This document shows positions 39,432 through 48,284 of a stretch of DNA of 64,000 bases, in pieces. The notes below the pieces were generated by a model. That model worked only from the letters and a program-made list of their open reading frames with translations. It searched no databases and was not told the origin of the DNA. The position numbers and the translations under genes are program-made. The stretch is from NCBI GenBank assembly GCA_963709655.1, contig CAVPXF010000004.1, positions 248,001 to 312,000 of the forward strand, in the 5' to 3' direction. The DNA is from Roseiarcus sp963709655 (GTDB lineage Bacteria; Pseudomonadota; Alphaproteobacteria; Rhizobiales; Beijerinckiaceae). Position 1 is the stretch's first letter, and every line of letters begins with the position of its first letter.

Positions 39432-40213
39432 TGGCGGTCGGGCCAGAGGTGCTTCGCGTCGAGCACGTCGAGAAATCCTTCGGGCGGATCGTCGCGCTCA
39501 GCGACATCAATCTGCGGCTCCGCCGCGGCGAGGTTTTGGGACTGCTGGGAGATAACGGCGCCGGCAAGTCGACCTTGATGAAGATCCTCACCGGCTACTT
39601 CCAGCCGAGCGGCGGCCAAATATTCTTTGAGGGCAGGCCCGTTCAGTTCCGCTCGGTCAGCCATGCCCGCTCGGCCGGCATCGAGGCGGTGTATCAGGAC
39701 CTGGCGCTGGTCAATGAGCTCAACGTCTACCGCAATATGTTCCTTCAGCGCGAGCCGGTGTTCGGCGGGATATTGGGAATTCTCGATGAGCGCCAGATGC
39801 GCCGCCGGGCGATGGAGATGCTCGAGCGGATGCGGGTCAGGGTGCCGTCGGTGGACGTCGACGTCGCCAAGCTCTCGGGCGGACAGCGCCAGGCCGTCGC
39901 GATCGCGCGCTCCGTCTACCAGAAGGCCAAGGTGCTGCTGCTCGACGAGCCGACCGCCGCGATGGGCGTCAAGGAATCGGCGCTGATCCTCGACCTGATC
40001 CAGCGGCTGAAAGAGGGCGGGGACGTTGCGATCATCATCGTCGCCCACAATTACGCCCAGATCTTCGACGTCTGCGATCGCATTAATCTTATCGAAGCGG
40101 GCGAAATCGCCTTCGACAAGCCGACCTCCGAAACTTCGGTTCAGGAGTTGACCGACCGCGTCGTTCGCGAGTACCGGGCGGCGCGGTCGGACACGCAGAT
40201 CGAGCCGCGATGA
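39428..40213 (+). CDS. Sugar ABC transporter ATP-binding protein
   Basis: 261 residues, a single nucleotide-binding domain: Walker A GDNGAGKST (41-49), signature LSGGQRQ (149-155), Walker B LLLDEPTAA (170-178), switch histidine H207 (VAHNYAQ). It is half the size of the usual double-domain ribose-type ATPases (RbsA), so it should act as a homodimer, as in the FrcA-type subgroup. The ATGA overlap with the permease shows one operon: galM, binding protein, permease, ATPase. Confidence 0.93.
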   Translation: MMAVGPEVLRVEHVEKSFGRIVALSDINLRLRRGEVLGLLGDNGAGKSTLMKILTGYFQPSGGQIFFEGRPVQFRSVSHARSAGIEAVYQDLALVNELNVYRNMFLQREPVFGGILGILDERQMRRRAMEMLERMRVRVPSVDVDVAKLSGGQRQAVAIARSVYQKAKVLLLDEPTAAMGVKESALILDLIQRLKEGGDVAIIIVAHNYAQIFDVCDRINLIEAGEIAFDKPTSETSVQELTDRVVREYRAARSDTQIEPR

Positions 40214-40280
40214 GGCGTCCGGGCGACGCCGCCGGAGGGGCGACGCGCGGGCTTCATAGGAGTCGGCGCCTTGGGCCCCG

Positions 40281-41000
40281 TCAGCTTAAAAAGGTCACCC
40301 CGCCGCTTTTGAGATCGTAGATCGCGGCGACGATCTTGAGCTTGCCGTCCTTGACAAGACCCGAGATCAGCGTGCTCAGCGCAGGAAGCCGCTCTGCGGT
40401 CAGTTCGGCGCTCTTCTTGGCGGCGTTGTTGACGTAGTCGCCCTCCATTCCGCGCACCGCGAGCGCCGCCGGCAGGATCGGCTGGATCATGGTCCCGATC
40501 ACCCCGGGAAAGGTCGCGTTCTTGAGCACGACGTCGCAGGCGGCCTTGACCGCACCGCAACTCGTGTGCGCCAGCACGACGATCAGCGGAGAGCCGAGCA
40601 CAGCCGCCCCATATTCGAGGGTGCCGAGCGTCGGAACGTCGACCAGATTGCCGGCGTTTCGGGCGACGAACAGCTCGCCGAGGCCGCGCCCGCCGAAGAT
40701 CAGCTCAGGCGGAACGCGGCTGTCCGCGCAAGCCACGACAGTCGCCCAGGGCGCCTGATGGCCCGCGACCTGCTCGCGCTGCTCGGCGAGGTTGCGCGAG
40801 CAAAGTTCGGGATTCTTGACGAAAGCGTCATTGTCGGCCTTGAGCTGGGCAAGCGCCTCGTCGGGGGTCAGCGCCGTCGGCGCGCCTTCGGCGGCATAGG
40901 CCGGCCTGATCGCGCCCAGGCCCGCGGCCGCGAGGGCGCCTGCGCCAAACCTCAGAAATCCGCGCCGCCCGATCGCCTGCGCCTCGCACTTTTCGCACAT
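40281..41000 (-). CDS. Beta-class carbonic anhydrase with twin-arginine signal
   Basis: 239 residues from ATG 41000, which has GGAGG six bases upstream; an ATG four codons earlier lacks a ribosome site. The start MCEKCEAQ is followed by a Tat signal (GRRGFLRFGAG, end RPAYA). The beta-CA site is complete (numbers from the longer start at 41012): zinc ligands C95, H149, C152 (ACADSR, HTSCG) and the D97-R99 pair. It converts CO2 and bicarbonate, here in the periplasm. The CxxC-like MCEKC ahead of the signal is unusual. It is divergent from the MarR gene. Confidence 0.92.
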   Translation of the reverse strand: MCEKCEAQAIGRRGFLRFGAGALAAAGLGAIRPAYAAEGAPTALTPDEALAQLKADNDAFVKNPELCSRNLAEQREQVAGHQAPWATVVACADSRVPPELIFGGRGLGELFVARNAGNLVDVPTLGTLEYGAAVLGSPLIVVLAHTSCGAVKAACDVVLKNATFPGVIGTMIQPILPAALAVRGMEGDYVNNAAKKSAELTAERLPALSTLISGLVKDGKLKIVAAIYDLKSGGVTFLS

Positions 41001-41170
41001 CGTCGCCTCCATCCCGCATTCGCCGGAGATCGCCCCCGAATGACGCCACTATGGGGCGCCTTGGGCGACGTTCTCAAGAAGGTTGCGGATCTCCACCGCG
41101 CCCCGCCGCGCCGAGCTGCAATCATCGGGGCCAAGCCACGCGCGCCGCCGCCGTCCAGGTCCGCCAACGG

Positions 41171-41203
41171 TTGCACGCAATCGCCAGTGCGGGTATATAC
41201 CCG
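41171..41203 (+). promoter_or_regulatory. Promoter with a perfect palindromic operator over its -10
   Basis: TTGCAC (41171-41176), 17 nt, TATATA (41194-41199) forms a good sigma-70-type promoter. The -10 lies inside the perfect 14-bp palindrome CGGGTATATACCCG (41190-41203). The marR ATG at 41207 is only 7 nt beyond the -10, so transcription should begin at or next to the start codon, giving a leaderless mRNA; no ribosome site is present. The palindrome is the natural site for MarR self-repression. Confidence 0.65.
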
Positions 41204-41206
41204 TAA

Positions 41207-41605
41207 ATGCGTACCTCCTGCTATTGCGCCGCGCTCCGCGCCACTACCCGCAAGACGACCGCGCTTTACGACGAGGCGCTCGCGCCCGCCGGGATCGGCG
41301 TCGCGCAGTTCAGCCTCATGCGGCGGATCGAGAGCGCGGGAACGGTTTCGTTGACCGAACTCGCCCGGCTCGCCGAGCTGGACCGATCCACCGTCGGGCG
41401 CAACGTCCGGGTGCTGGAGCGGATGGGGCTCGTGTCCGAGACGACCGCCGAGGACCTGCGCGAAACCGCGGTCGCGCTGACCGAGGCCGGCCGCGAGACC
41501 CTGCGCCGCGCCCGGCCCTTGTGGGAGGACGCTCAGCGCCGCATCGAGGCTGCGATCGGCGCCGAGCGCGCCGAGACGCTTCGCCTCCTCGCCCAAAGCC
41601 TTTGA
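41207..41605 (+). CDS. MarR-family transcriptional regulator
   Basis: 132 residues with a winged helix-turn-helix: SLTELARLAELDRSTVGRNVRVLERMGLVS, wing region TAEDLRETAVALTEAG. Two cysteines near the start (C5, C7 in RTSCYCAA) could be redox-sensing, but this is speculation. The gene is followed after 40 bp by an MFS transporter, the usual arrangement in which the regulator controls itself and the exporter or importer. The operator overlaps its own promoter (see 41171-41203). Confidence 0.9.
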   Translation: MRTSCYCAALRATTRKTTALYDEALAPAGIGVAQFSLMRRIESAGTVSLTELARLAELDRSTVGRNVRVLERMGLVSETTAEDLRETAVALTEAGRETLRRARPLWEDAQRRIEAAIGAERAETLRLLAQSL

Positions 41606-41645
41606 CAGCGCCCTGCGAACCGACGGCCGCCGAACGGAGCCCCTC

Positions 41646-43010
41646 ATGACGGAGTCGATCATCGTCCCGCACGACCGCGACGCCCCTGGCGCGTCCGCCC
41701 GGCCAGCCGCCCTCTCGCTCTCGAACCGCCTCTCGGCGGCGCTCGGCCGGCGCGGAATTTTTTACGGCTGGGTCGTGGCGGGCTCGACGTTCCTCGTCAT
41801 GCTGGCGAACGCCGGCGCGATGGGCGCGCCGGGCGTCCTGATCAGACCGCTCGAACAGGAGTTCGGCTGGAGCGCTGCCGACATTTCCTCGGCCTTCGCC
41901 ATCCGCCTTGCGCTTTTCGGCCTGATTGCGCCGTTCGCCGCGGCCCTGATCAACCGCTTCGGCGTCCGGTTCGTCGTCATCGCCGCGATCGGCATGGTCT
42001 CGGCCGGCGTGCTCGCTTCGCTCGCCATGACTGAGCTCTGGCAACTCGTGGCGCTGTGGGGCGTCCTGATCGGCCTCGGCACCGGCATGGTGGCGCTCGT
42101 GCTCGGGGCGACGGTCGCGGCGCGCTGGTTCCAGCACCAGCGCGGCCTCGTCGTCGGCATGCTGACCGCAAGCACCGCCACCGGTCAGCTCGTCTTCCTG
42201 CCGCTGCTCGCCAAGCTGACGGAGGTGTACGGCTGGAGAGCTTCGCTCGCCTTCGTCGTCGTCATGCTTTGGCTCGCCGGCTTCGTCGCGCTCATCCTTC
42301 TGCGCGACCGCCCCTACGACGTCGGGCTTAAGCCGTTCGGCGCGCGGGCGCTCGAGCCGCCCGCGGTCGAAAGTCACGCGCTGGGGGCCATGCTCGCCTC
42401 GCCTCTCCGCGCGCTCTACGAGGCGCGGACGAGCCGCACCTTCTGGGTGCTGTTCGCCACCTTCTTCGTCTGCGGCCTGTCGACCAACGGCCTCATCCAG
42501 ACGCACTGGATTTCGCTCTGCGGCGATTACGGCGTCGCGCCGGTCGCGGCGGCGGGAGCGCTCGCGGCGATCGGCGCCTTCGACTTCGTCGGCACGATCC
42601 TGTCGGGCTGGCTCTCCGACCGCTTTGACAACCGCTGGCTCCTGTTCGTTTATTACGGGCTGCGCGGCCTGTCGCTGATCGTCCTGCCGTTCACCGACTT
42701 TTCGGTGATCGGGCTCTCGGCCTTCGCCGTGTTCTACGGCCTCGACTGGGTGGCGACGGTGCCGCCGACGGTGCGGCTGACGGTCGAGCGCTTCGGCGCT
42801 GAGAAGGCGAACCTGACCTTCGGCTGGATCTTCACCGCCCACCAGCTCGGCGCCGCCACGGCCGCCTTCGGCGCCGGCCTCTTCCGCACCGAGCTCCTGA
42901 CCTATCTGCCGGCGCTCTATGTCGCGGGCGTCGCCTGCGTCGCCGCCGCCGCCCTGGCGCTGACCATCGGGCGTCCGCGCGCCGCCGTCGGCGTCGCGGC
43001 TGCCGCCTGA
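41646..43010 (+). CDS. MFS transporter
   Basis: 454 residues, twelve membrane helices in two halves with a central loop near residues 215-250. Resembles the OFA/monocarboxylate branch (FYGWVVAGSTFLVML, PLEQEFGWSAADIS, GWLSDRFDNRWLLFVYYGLRG). The substrate is unknown: an organic acid or a toxic aromatic is likely, given the MarR gene in front. Probably the same transcript as marR. Confidence 0.88.
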   Translation: MTESIIVPHDRDAPGASARPAALSLSNRLSAALGRRGIFYGWVVAGSTFLVMLANAGAMGAPGVLIRPLEQEFGWSAADISSAFAIRLALFGLIAPFAAALINRFGVRFVVIAAIGMVSAGVLASLAMTELWQLVALWGVLIGLGTGMVALVLGATVAARWFQHQRGLVVGMLTASTATGQLVFLPLLAKLTEVYGWRASLAFVVVMLWLAGFVALILLRDRPYDVGLKPFGARALEPPAVESHALGAMLASPLRALYEARTSRTFWVLFATFFVCGLSTNGLIQTHWISLCGDYGVAPVAAAGALAAIGAFDFVGTILSGWLSDRFDNRWLLFVYYGLRGLSLIVLPFTDFSVIGLSAFAVFYGLDWVATVPPTVRLTVERFGAEKANLTFGWIFTAHQLGAATAAFGAGLFRTELLTYLPALYVAGVACVAAAALALTIGRPRAAVGVAAAA

Positions 43011-43190
43011 TCGCCATCATCGCTGGGATAGCTATGACGTCGGGAGCTTTCGTTCGCTGAGGAAGTTCGCGTGAAGAGTTGCGTGATCGGCGTCACAGAC
43101 TCCGTCGTCGCCAACGGTGCACTTTGCCCTCTGTCGATTGGCCGCGAGCGAATATCGATTCAATCCGGCCATAACACGGAGGAAATATAC

Positions 43191-43550
43191 ATGCCGTTCT
43201 ACGGACCAGAGCCCTTCGATACTGCGGAGGCGACCTACGTATGGACCGGTCTTGGGACGCCCGGGTTTTTCCGCATCACCGTCAAAGGCCACGCCCGAAA
43301 GTTCAGCTCCGGCTTCAAGATCGTCCAGGACCCGCATTGGGTCGGCGGCCTCGCGTTCGACGTGATGGGATGGACCGGCCCGCTGGCCGAGCCGCCGTCA
43401 ACCGAGCCCTACACCGTCACCGACACATTCCACGGGACGTTCCACAAAGAGATTGTCGTCATCGGCGCCAACAAGACCGAAGTCGTCAAAGTCAAGGAGA
43501 CGCCATTCACCTCCGAGGAAGAGGTTCGCAAGGCGCTGACCGCCGCCTAG
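43191..43550 (+). CDS. Hypothetical protein, 119 residues
   Basis: Start at ATG 43191 with CGGAGGA seven bases upstream; the frame is open 40 codons further back but without a ribosome site. No signal peptide or membrane segment. The sequence has aromatic/glycine-rich stretches (YVWTGLGTPGFFRITVKGHARK, WVGGLAFDVMGWTGPLAEPP) and an acidic C-terminus ending SEEEVRKALTAA. I do not recognise the family. The strong ribosome site and codon use argue for a real gene. It stands alone between the MFS gene and sdhE. Confidence 0.7.
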   Translation: MPFYGPEPFDTAEATYVWTGLGTPGFFRITVKGHARKFSSGFKIVQDPHWVGGLAFDVMGWTGPLAEPPSTEPYTVTDTFHGTFHKEIVVIGANKTEVVKVKETPFTSEEEVRKALTAA

Positions 43551-43766
43551 ACGCAGCGACGGGCGCTACTTGGCGGATTCCGATAGACGAATACGGGCCT
43601 CCGCCGGCGCGCGCCGACGGAGGCCGATCCTTTTCCACGACGAGACCGCGCCTGCCGGACGGCGTTACGCAGGGCGCAGCGGCCGCAGTTCCAGGGCTGA
43701 CTCCTCGCTTGTCCGCGACTATAAGCGCGCAGAGCCTGCGCCGCGACGTCGAACTTCCTCCGTCGC

Positions 43767-43873
43767 GGCCGGACTTGTTCCGGCCATTCCTGTTTGGCCG
43801 CCGCCGCTCTCGCTGGCCGCGCTCGAAGGCCGCGATCCGCGGAAGCGCGGCAACGGCCGGAACAAGTCCGGCC
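43767..43873. repeat. REP-type inverted repeat
   Basis: GGCCGGACTTGTTCCGGCC (43767-43785) and its exact reverse complement (43855-43873) are 19-bp arms separated by 69 bp; each arm is itself a 7-bp palindrome. Translating across it gives AGLVPAIPV, a phrase often seen in false genes over intergenic repeats of Bradyrhizobium-like bacteria. The rest of the gap 43551-43924 shows no gene. Confidence 0.65.
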
Positions 43874-43924
43874 TTGACGGCATTGGGCGGGGAATGCGGG
43901 CGGGCGAGGATGGAAAGGCTTCCC

Positions 43925-44230
43925 ATGTCCGGCTCGATCTTGAGCAGCGCTGCGCTCGATGAGCGCCGGCGCAAGATTCTGTTTCGCGCATGGCGGCGCG
44001 GCATGCGCGAGATGGACCTCGTCATGGGCCAGTTCGCCGACTTGAACCTGCCCACGATGACCGACGCCGAGCTCGACGAGTTCGAGCGGCTGATGGAGGC
44101 GCCCGATCCCGAGGTGCTGTCGTGGATCACAGGCGAGGCGCCGACCCCGCAGGGCTACGACACGCCGCTGTTTGCGCGCGTCTCGGCGGCGCCGCGCGAG
44201 GCGATCAGACGGGCGAACGAACGCAAGTGA
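43925..44230 (+). CDS. sdhE: FAD assembly factor SdhE (succinate dehydrogenase assembly factor 2)
   Basis: 101 residues of the Sdh5/SdhE/YgfY family with the conserved motif RRGMREMD near residues 25-32 and the helical core LPTMTDAELDEFERLMEAPDPEVLSW. It helps attach FAD covalently to succinate dehydrogenase subunit A. ATG 43925 is preceded by GGAAAGG; an in-frame ATG at 43910 is the alternative. Its stop overlaps the GTG start of mfd, an arrangement common in alphaproteobacteria. Confidence 0.93.
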   Translation: MSGSILSSAALDERRRKILFRAWRRGMREMDLVMGQFADLNLPTMTDAELDEFERLMEAPDPEVLSWITGEAPTPQGYDTPLFARVSAAPREAIRRANERK

Positions 44231-47200
44231 GCTCGGCGACGCGAACTGAGCGCAGTCAATCCAGCGAAGTGACCGACCTCTCGTCCGCCGCCCGCCGCCT
44301 CGGCGAGGGCGGCGCGGTCACGCTCTGCCGCGCGCCCGAGGGCTACGACGCCTTCGTCGTAGCGGAGCTTGCGCGCCTCCTCGCCGAAGCCGGCGAAAGC
44401 CGCGCGGCGGCGCTCGTCTTCGTCGCCCGGGATGGCATGCGGGCGCAGGCCTTCATCGATGCGCTGGCCTTCGCCGCCCCGGAGATCGAGGCGCTCTATC
44501 TGCCCTCGTGGGACTGCCAGCCCTACGACCGCGTGTCGCCCAACGCCGCGGTCGCCGCCGAGCGGATGACCGTGCTGGCGCGCCTCGCCCGCACGCGCGG
44601 CGCGATCGAGCGGCCGCGCGTGCTCGTCGCCCCGGTCAATGCGCTGACCCAGCGCCTGCCGCCCTTAAAATACGTCGCCTCCGCCGCCTTCTCGGCCGCG
44701 CCCGGCAACAGCGTGCGGATGGAGGACCTCGCGCTCTGGCTCGAGACCAACGGCTACGCCCGCGCCAGCACGGTGCGCGACGTCGGCGATTACGCCTCGC
44801 GCGGCGGCATCCTCGACCTCTATCCGCCCGGCGCGCCGAATCCGATCCGGCTCGACTTCTTCGGCGACACGCTGGAGTCGATCCGCGCCTTCGATCCCGA
44901 GACCCAGCGCAGCGTCGGCCAGCTTCGCTCGCTCGACCTCGTGCCGATGAGCGAAGCGCGGCTCACGACCGACTCGATCCGCCGCTTCCGCCAGCTCTAC
45001 GCCCAGGAGTTCGGCGCGCCCACGCCGGACGATTCCCTCTACGCCGCGGTCAGCGAAGGCCGGCGCGCGATCGGCCTCGAGCACTGGCTGCCGCTCCTCT
45101 ACGACCGCCTCGACACCCTGTTCGACTATGTCGACGACGCGCCCTTCGTGCTCGACGCCCGCGCCGAAGAGGCGGCCGCCCAGCGCGTCGCCCAGATCGC
45201 CGACGCCTACGCCCAGCGCTGCGCCGTCTACAGCCAGGACCCCGCCCGGTCCGACTACAAGCCGCTGCCGCCCGCGCGTCTCTATCTCGCCGGCGAGGAA
45301 TGGAAGGAGCGGCTCGAGGCCGGCCCGCTCGCAAAGGTCACGCCCTTCGACCACCCGCCGGGCGCCGAGGCGATCGTCGATTGCGGCGGTCGGGTCGGGC
45401 GCACCTTCGCCCCCGAGCGGCAGGCGGAGGCGTCAAACGTGTTCGACGCCGCGGTCGCCCATATCAAGGACCTCGGCAAGCGCGACCTCAAGGTGATCGT
45501 GGCCGGCTGGAGCGACGGCTCGCGCGAACGTTTGAGCCACGTGCTGGCCGAGCACGGGCTGAAATCGCTGGAGCTCGTCTCCTCCTTCCATCAGGCGAAG
45601 ACGGCGCGGCGGGGCGCGCTGCCGCTCGCGGTGATCGCGCTCGAGCAGGGCTTCGAGGCGCCGGGGCTCGCGGTCGTCGGCGAGCAGGACATTCTCGGCG
45701 ACCGGCTGGTGCGGCGCGTGAGGCGCAAGCGCCGCGCCCAGGACGTATTGGCCGAAGCGGCAGCGCTGACGGCGGGCGACCTCGTCGTCCACATCGACCA
45801 CGGCGTCGGCCGCTTCGTCGGTTTGAAGACCATCGAGGCCGCCGGCGCGCCGCACGACTGCCTCGAGATCCACTACGCCGGCGGCGATCGGCTGTTCCTG
45901 CCGGTCGAGAACCTGGAGCTTCTGTCGCGCTACGGCTCCGAGACGGGCGAGCTCGACAAGCTCGGCGGGGCCGGGTGGCAGTCGCGCAAGGCGCGGCTGA
46001 AGAAGCGCGTGCGCGAGATGGCCGGCGAGCTCATCCGCGTCGCCGCCCAGCGCATGACCAAGCCCGCGCCTCGCCTGGCGGTGCCCGACGGCCTCTACGA
46101 CGAGTTCTGCGCCCGCTTTCCCTATGACGAGACGCAGGACCAGGAGAGCGCCATCGAGGCGACGCTCGACGACCTCGGCGCCGGCCGGCCGATGGATCGC
46201 CTCGTCTGCGGCGACGTCGGCTTCGGCAAGACGGAGGTGGCGCTGCGCGCCGCCTTCGCCGCCGCGATCAACTCGAAGCAGACCGCGATCGTCGTGCCGA
46301 CGACGTTGCTCGCCCGCCAGCACGTGCGCGTCTTTCGCGAGCGGTTCGCCGGCCTGCCGATCAGGATCGGCCAGCTCTCGCGCATGGTCGGCGCCGCCGA
46401 GCAGCGCGAGGTGAAGAAGGGGCTCGCCGAAGGCGGCGTCGACATCGTCGTCGGCACCCACGCCGTGCTCGGCAAGACCGTCGCGTTCAAGGACCTCGGC
46501 CTCGTCGTGGTCGACGAGGAGCAGCATTTCGGCGTCGCCCACAAGGAGCGCCTGAAGGAGTTGCGCACCGAGGTTCACATTCTGACGCTGTCGGCGACGC
46601 CGATCCCGCGCACCCTGCAGCTCGCCATGACGGGCGTCCGCGACCTCTCGATCATCGCGACGCCGCCGGTCGACCGGCTGGCGGTCAGGACCTTCGTCTC
46701 GCCCTTCGACGCGCTGATCGTGCGCGAGGCGCTGCTGCGCGAGCGCTACCGCGGCGGCCAGTCGTTCTATGTCTGCCCGCGTATCGAAGATCTCGACGAG
46801 GCGGCGGCGTTTTTGCGCCAGAACGTGCCGGAGGCGAAGTTCGTCGTCGCGCACGGGCAGATGGCGGCGACCGAGCTCGAGGACAAGATCGGCGCCTTCT
46901 ACGACGGCAAGTACGACATCCTGCTGTCGACCGCGATCGTCGAGTCGGGGCTCGACATTCCTCGCGCCAACACCATGATCGTCCATCGCGCCGACATGTT
47001 CGGCCTCGGCCAGCTCTATCAATTGCGGGGCAGGGTGGGACGGGCGAAGGTGCGCGCCTATGCGCTCTTCACCACGCCGGCCAAGGCGACGATCACGCCG
47101 CAGGCCGAGAAGCGGCTGACCGTGCTGCAATCGCTCGACACGCTCGGCGCCGGTTTCCAGCTCGCCTCGCACGACCTCGATCTCCGCGGCGCCGGCAATC

Positions 47201-47775
47201 TGTTGGGCGAGGAGCAGTCCGGCCACATCAAGGAGGTCGGCTACGAGCTCTATCAGCAGATGGTGCGCGAGGCGGTCGAGCGCATCAAGTCCGGCGAGGA
47301 CGCGGTTCCCGAGGACATGTGGTCGCCGACCATCCAGCTCGGCGCGCCGGTGACGATCCCCGAAAGCTACATCCCGGACCTGCCGACCAGGCTTGCGCTC
47401 TACCGCCGCCTCAGCGCGCTCGAGGACGAGGCCGAGATCGACGCCATGGGGGCCGAGATCGCCGACCGTTTCGGTCCGCCGCCGCCGGAAGTCGGGCTCC
47501 TGATGAAGCTGGTGCTCATCAAGGCGCTCTGCCGCAAGGCGAATGTCGAAAAGCTCGACGCCGGCCCGAAGGGCGCGACCCTCGCCTTCCGCGGCAACGC
47601 CTTCGCCAACCCGACGGGCCTGGTGAAGTGGGTGAGCGCGCAGGGCTCGCTGGCGCGGGTGCGGCCGGACATGCGGATCGTGGTGGTCGACGATTTCGAG
47701 CAGCTCGCCGACCGGCTCGACGGGACGCTGCGGATGATGCGCGAGATCGCCAAGATTGCGGGGAAGAAGGGGTAG
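44227..47775 (+). CDS. mfd: Transcription-repair coupling factor
   Basis: 1182 residues from GTG 44227 overlapping the sdhE stop. UvrB-homology region at the N-terminus (LYLPSWDCQPYDRVSPN), the RNA-polymerase-interacting CarD-like domain (GDLVVHIDHGVGRFVGL), helicase motor with Walker A GDVGFGKT (662-669) and DEEQH (763-767), motifs TLSATPIPRTL and RGRVGR, and the C-terminal TRCF domain. It removes RNA polymerase stalled at lesions and recruits UvrA. Confidence 0.98.
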   Translation: MSSATRTERSQSSEVTDLSSAARRLGEGGAVTLCRAPEGYDAFVVAELARLLAEAGESRAAALVFVARDGMRAQAFIDALAFAAPEIEALYLPSWDCQPYDRVSPNAAVAAERMTVLARLARTRGAIERPRVLVAPVNALTQRLPPLKYVASAAFSAAPGNSVRMEDLALWLETNGYARASTVRDVGDYASRGGILDLYPPGAPNPIRLDFFGDTLESIRAFDPETQRSVGQLRSLDLVPMSEARLTTDSIRRFRQLYAQEFGAPTPDDSLYAAVSEGRRAIGLEHWLPLLYDRLDTLFDYVDDAPFVLDARAEEAAAQRVAQIADAYAQRCAVYSQDPARSDYKPLPPARLYLAGEEWKERLEAGPLAKVTPFDHPPGAEAIVDCGGRVGRTFAPERQAEASNVFDAAVAHIKDLGKRDLKVIVAGWSDGSRERLSHVLAEHGLKSLELVSSFHQAKTARRGALPLAVIALEQGFEAPGLAVVGEQDILGDRLVRRVRRKRRAQDVLAEAAALTAGDLVVHIDHGVGRFVGLKTIEAAGAPHDCLEIHYAGGDRLFLPVENLELLSRYGSETGELDKLGGAGWQSRKARLKKRVREMAGELIRVAAQRMTKPAPRLAVPDGLYDEFCARFPYDETQDQESAIEATLDDLGAGRPMDRLVCGDVGFGKTEVALRAAFAAAINSKQTAIVVPTTLLARQHVRVFRERFAGLPIRIGQLSRMVGAAEQREVKKGLAEGGVDIVVGTHAVLGKTVAFKDLGLVVVDEEQHFGVAHKERLKELRTEVHILTLSATPIPRTLQLAMTGVRDLSIIATPPVDRLAVRTFVSPFDALIVREALLRERYRGGQSFYVCPRIEDLDEAAAFLRQNVPEAKFVVAHGQMAATELEDKIGAFYDGKYDILLSTAIVESGLDIPRANTMIVHRADMFGLGQLYQLRGRVGRAKVRAYALFTTPAKATITPQAEKRLTVLQSLDTLGAGFQLASHDLDLRGAGNLLGEEQSGHIKEVGYELYQQMVREAVERIKSGEDAVPEDMWSPTIQLGAPVTIPESYIPDLPTRLALYRRLSALEDEAEIDAMGAEIADRFGPPPPEVGLLMKLVLIKALCRKANVEKLDAGPKGATLAFRGNAFANPTGLVKWVSAQGSLARVRPDMRIVVVDDFEQLADRLDGTLRMMREIAKIAGKKG

Positions 47776-47787
47776 CGATAGCGTGGG

Positions 47788-48039
47788 ATGAAGATGACGC
47801 GGTATTTCGAGGAGCAGGTGTTGCGGAAGCGACCGTACCTCGACCTTGATCAGTGTGCAGGCGTGATCGCGACACCCTTGCGTCGGACTGTCCAGAACGA
47901 CGGGCGCATTCGCTGTTGGGGAAGGGTGGTCGATGCCCGGGACGGTAAAACCCGGGCTTTGCGGGTCGTCACGCTTGACGACGGCGAAACAATCCACAAC
48001 GCATTTTTCGACCGAGACTTTGTGGAGGCCGAGCCATGA
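47788..48039 (+). CDS. Small DUF4258-like protein, partner of DUF2283
   Basis: 83 residues. The pattern (KRPYLDLDQCAGVI..., QNDGRIRCWGRVVDARDGKTRALRVVTLDDGETIHNAFFDRDF) resembles DUF4258-type small proteins suspected to be toxins. Its stop overlaps the start of a DUF2283 gene as ATGA. This two-gene pair is recurrent in alphaproteobacteria and looks like a toxin-antitoxin module, though activity is unproven. It follows mfd by 13 bp. Confidence 0.7.
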   Translation: MKMTRYFEEQVLRKRPYLDLDQCAGVIATPLRRTVQNDGRIRCWGRVVDARDGKTRALRVVTLDDGETIHNAFFDRDFVEAEP

Positions 48040-48251
48040 AACTGCACTATTATCCGGAAACGGACAGCCTCTACATCGAGTTCAAGGCTGCGCCGGGCGC
48101 GGAGACGCGGGAAGTCGCTCCGGGCCTCAACATCGACCTCGATGCGGCAGGCGACGTCGTCGGCCTCGACATCGACGGCGCCTCGCGACGCCTCGACCTG
48201 ACGACGCTCGAGACGATCGCGCTTCCGACCAAGGCAACGAAGGCTGCGTGA
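48036..48251 (+). CDS. DUF2283 protein
   Basis: 71 residues matching the DUF2283 pattern: MKLHYYPETDSLYIEFK, then PGLNIDLDAAGDVVGLDIDGAS. Such proteins commonly sit behind a DUF4258-type gene and are likely its partner. Small, soluble, beta-rich. The overlap with the upstream gene implies coupled translation. Confidence 0.85.
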   Translation: MKLHYYPETDSLYIEFKAAPGAETREVAPGLNIDLDAAGDVVGLDIDGASRRLDLTTLETIALPTKATKAA

Positions 48252-48284
48252 TCGGCGTAAGATCGCCCATGGTTGTTCGCGAAG

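Noticed and set aside
43570..43962. A 130-codon frame containing AGLVPAIPV
   Set aside because: Runs over the REP repeat; this phrase is a known sign of false genes over such repeats.
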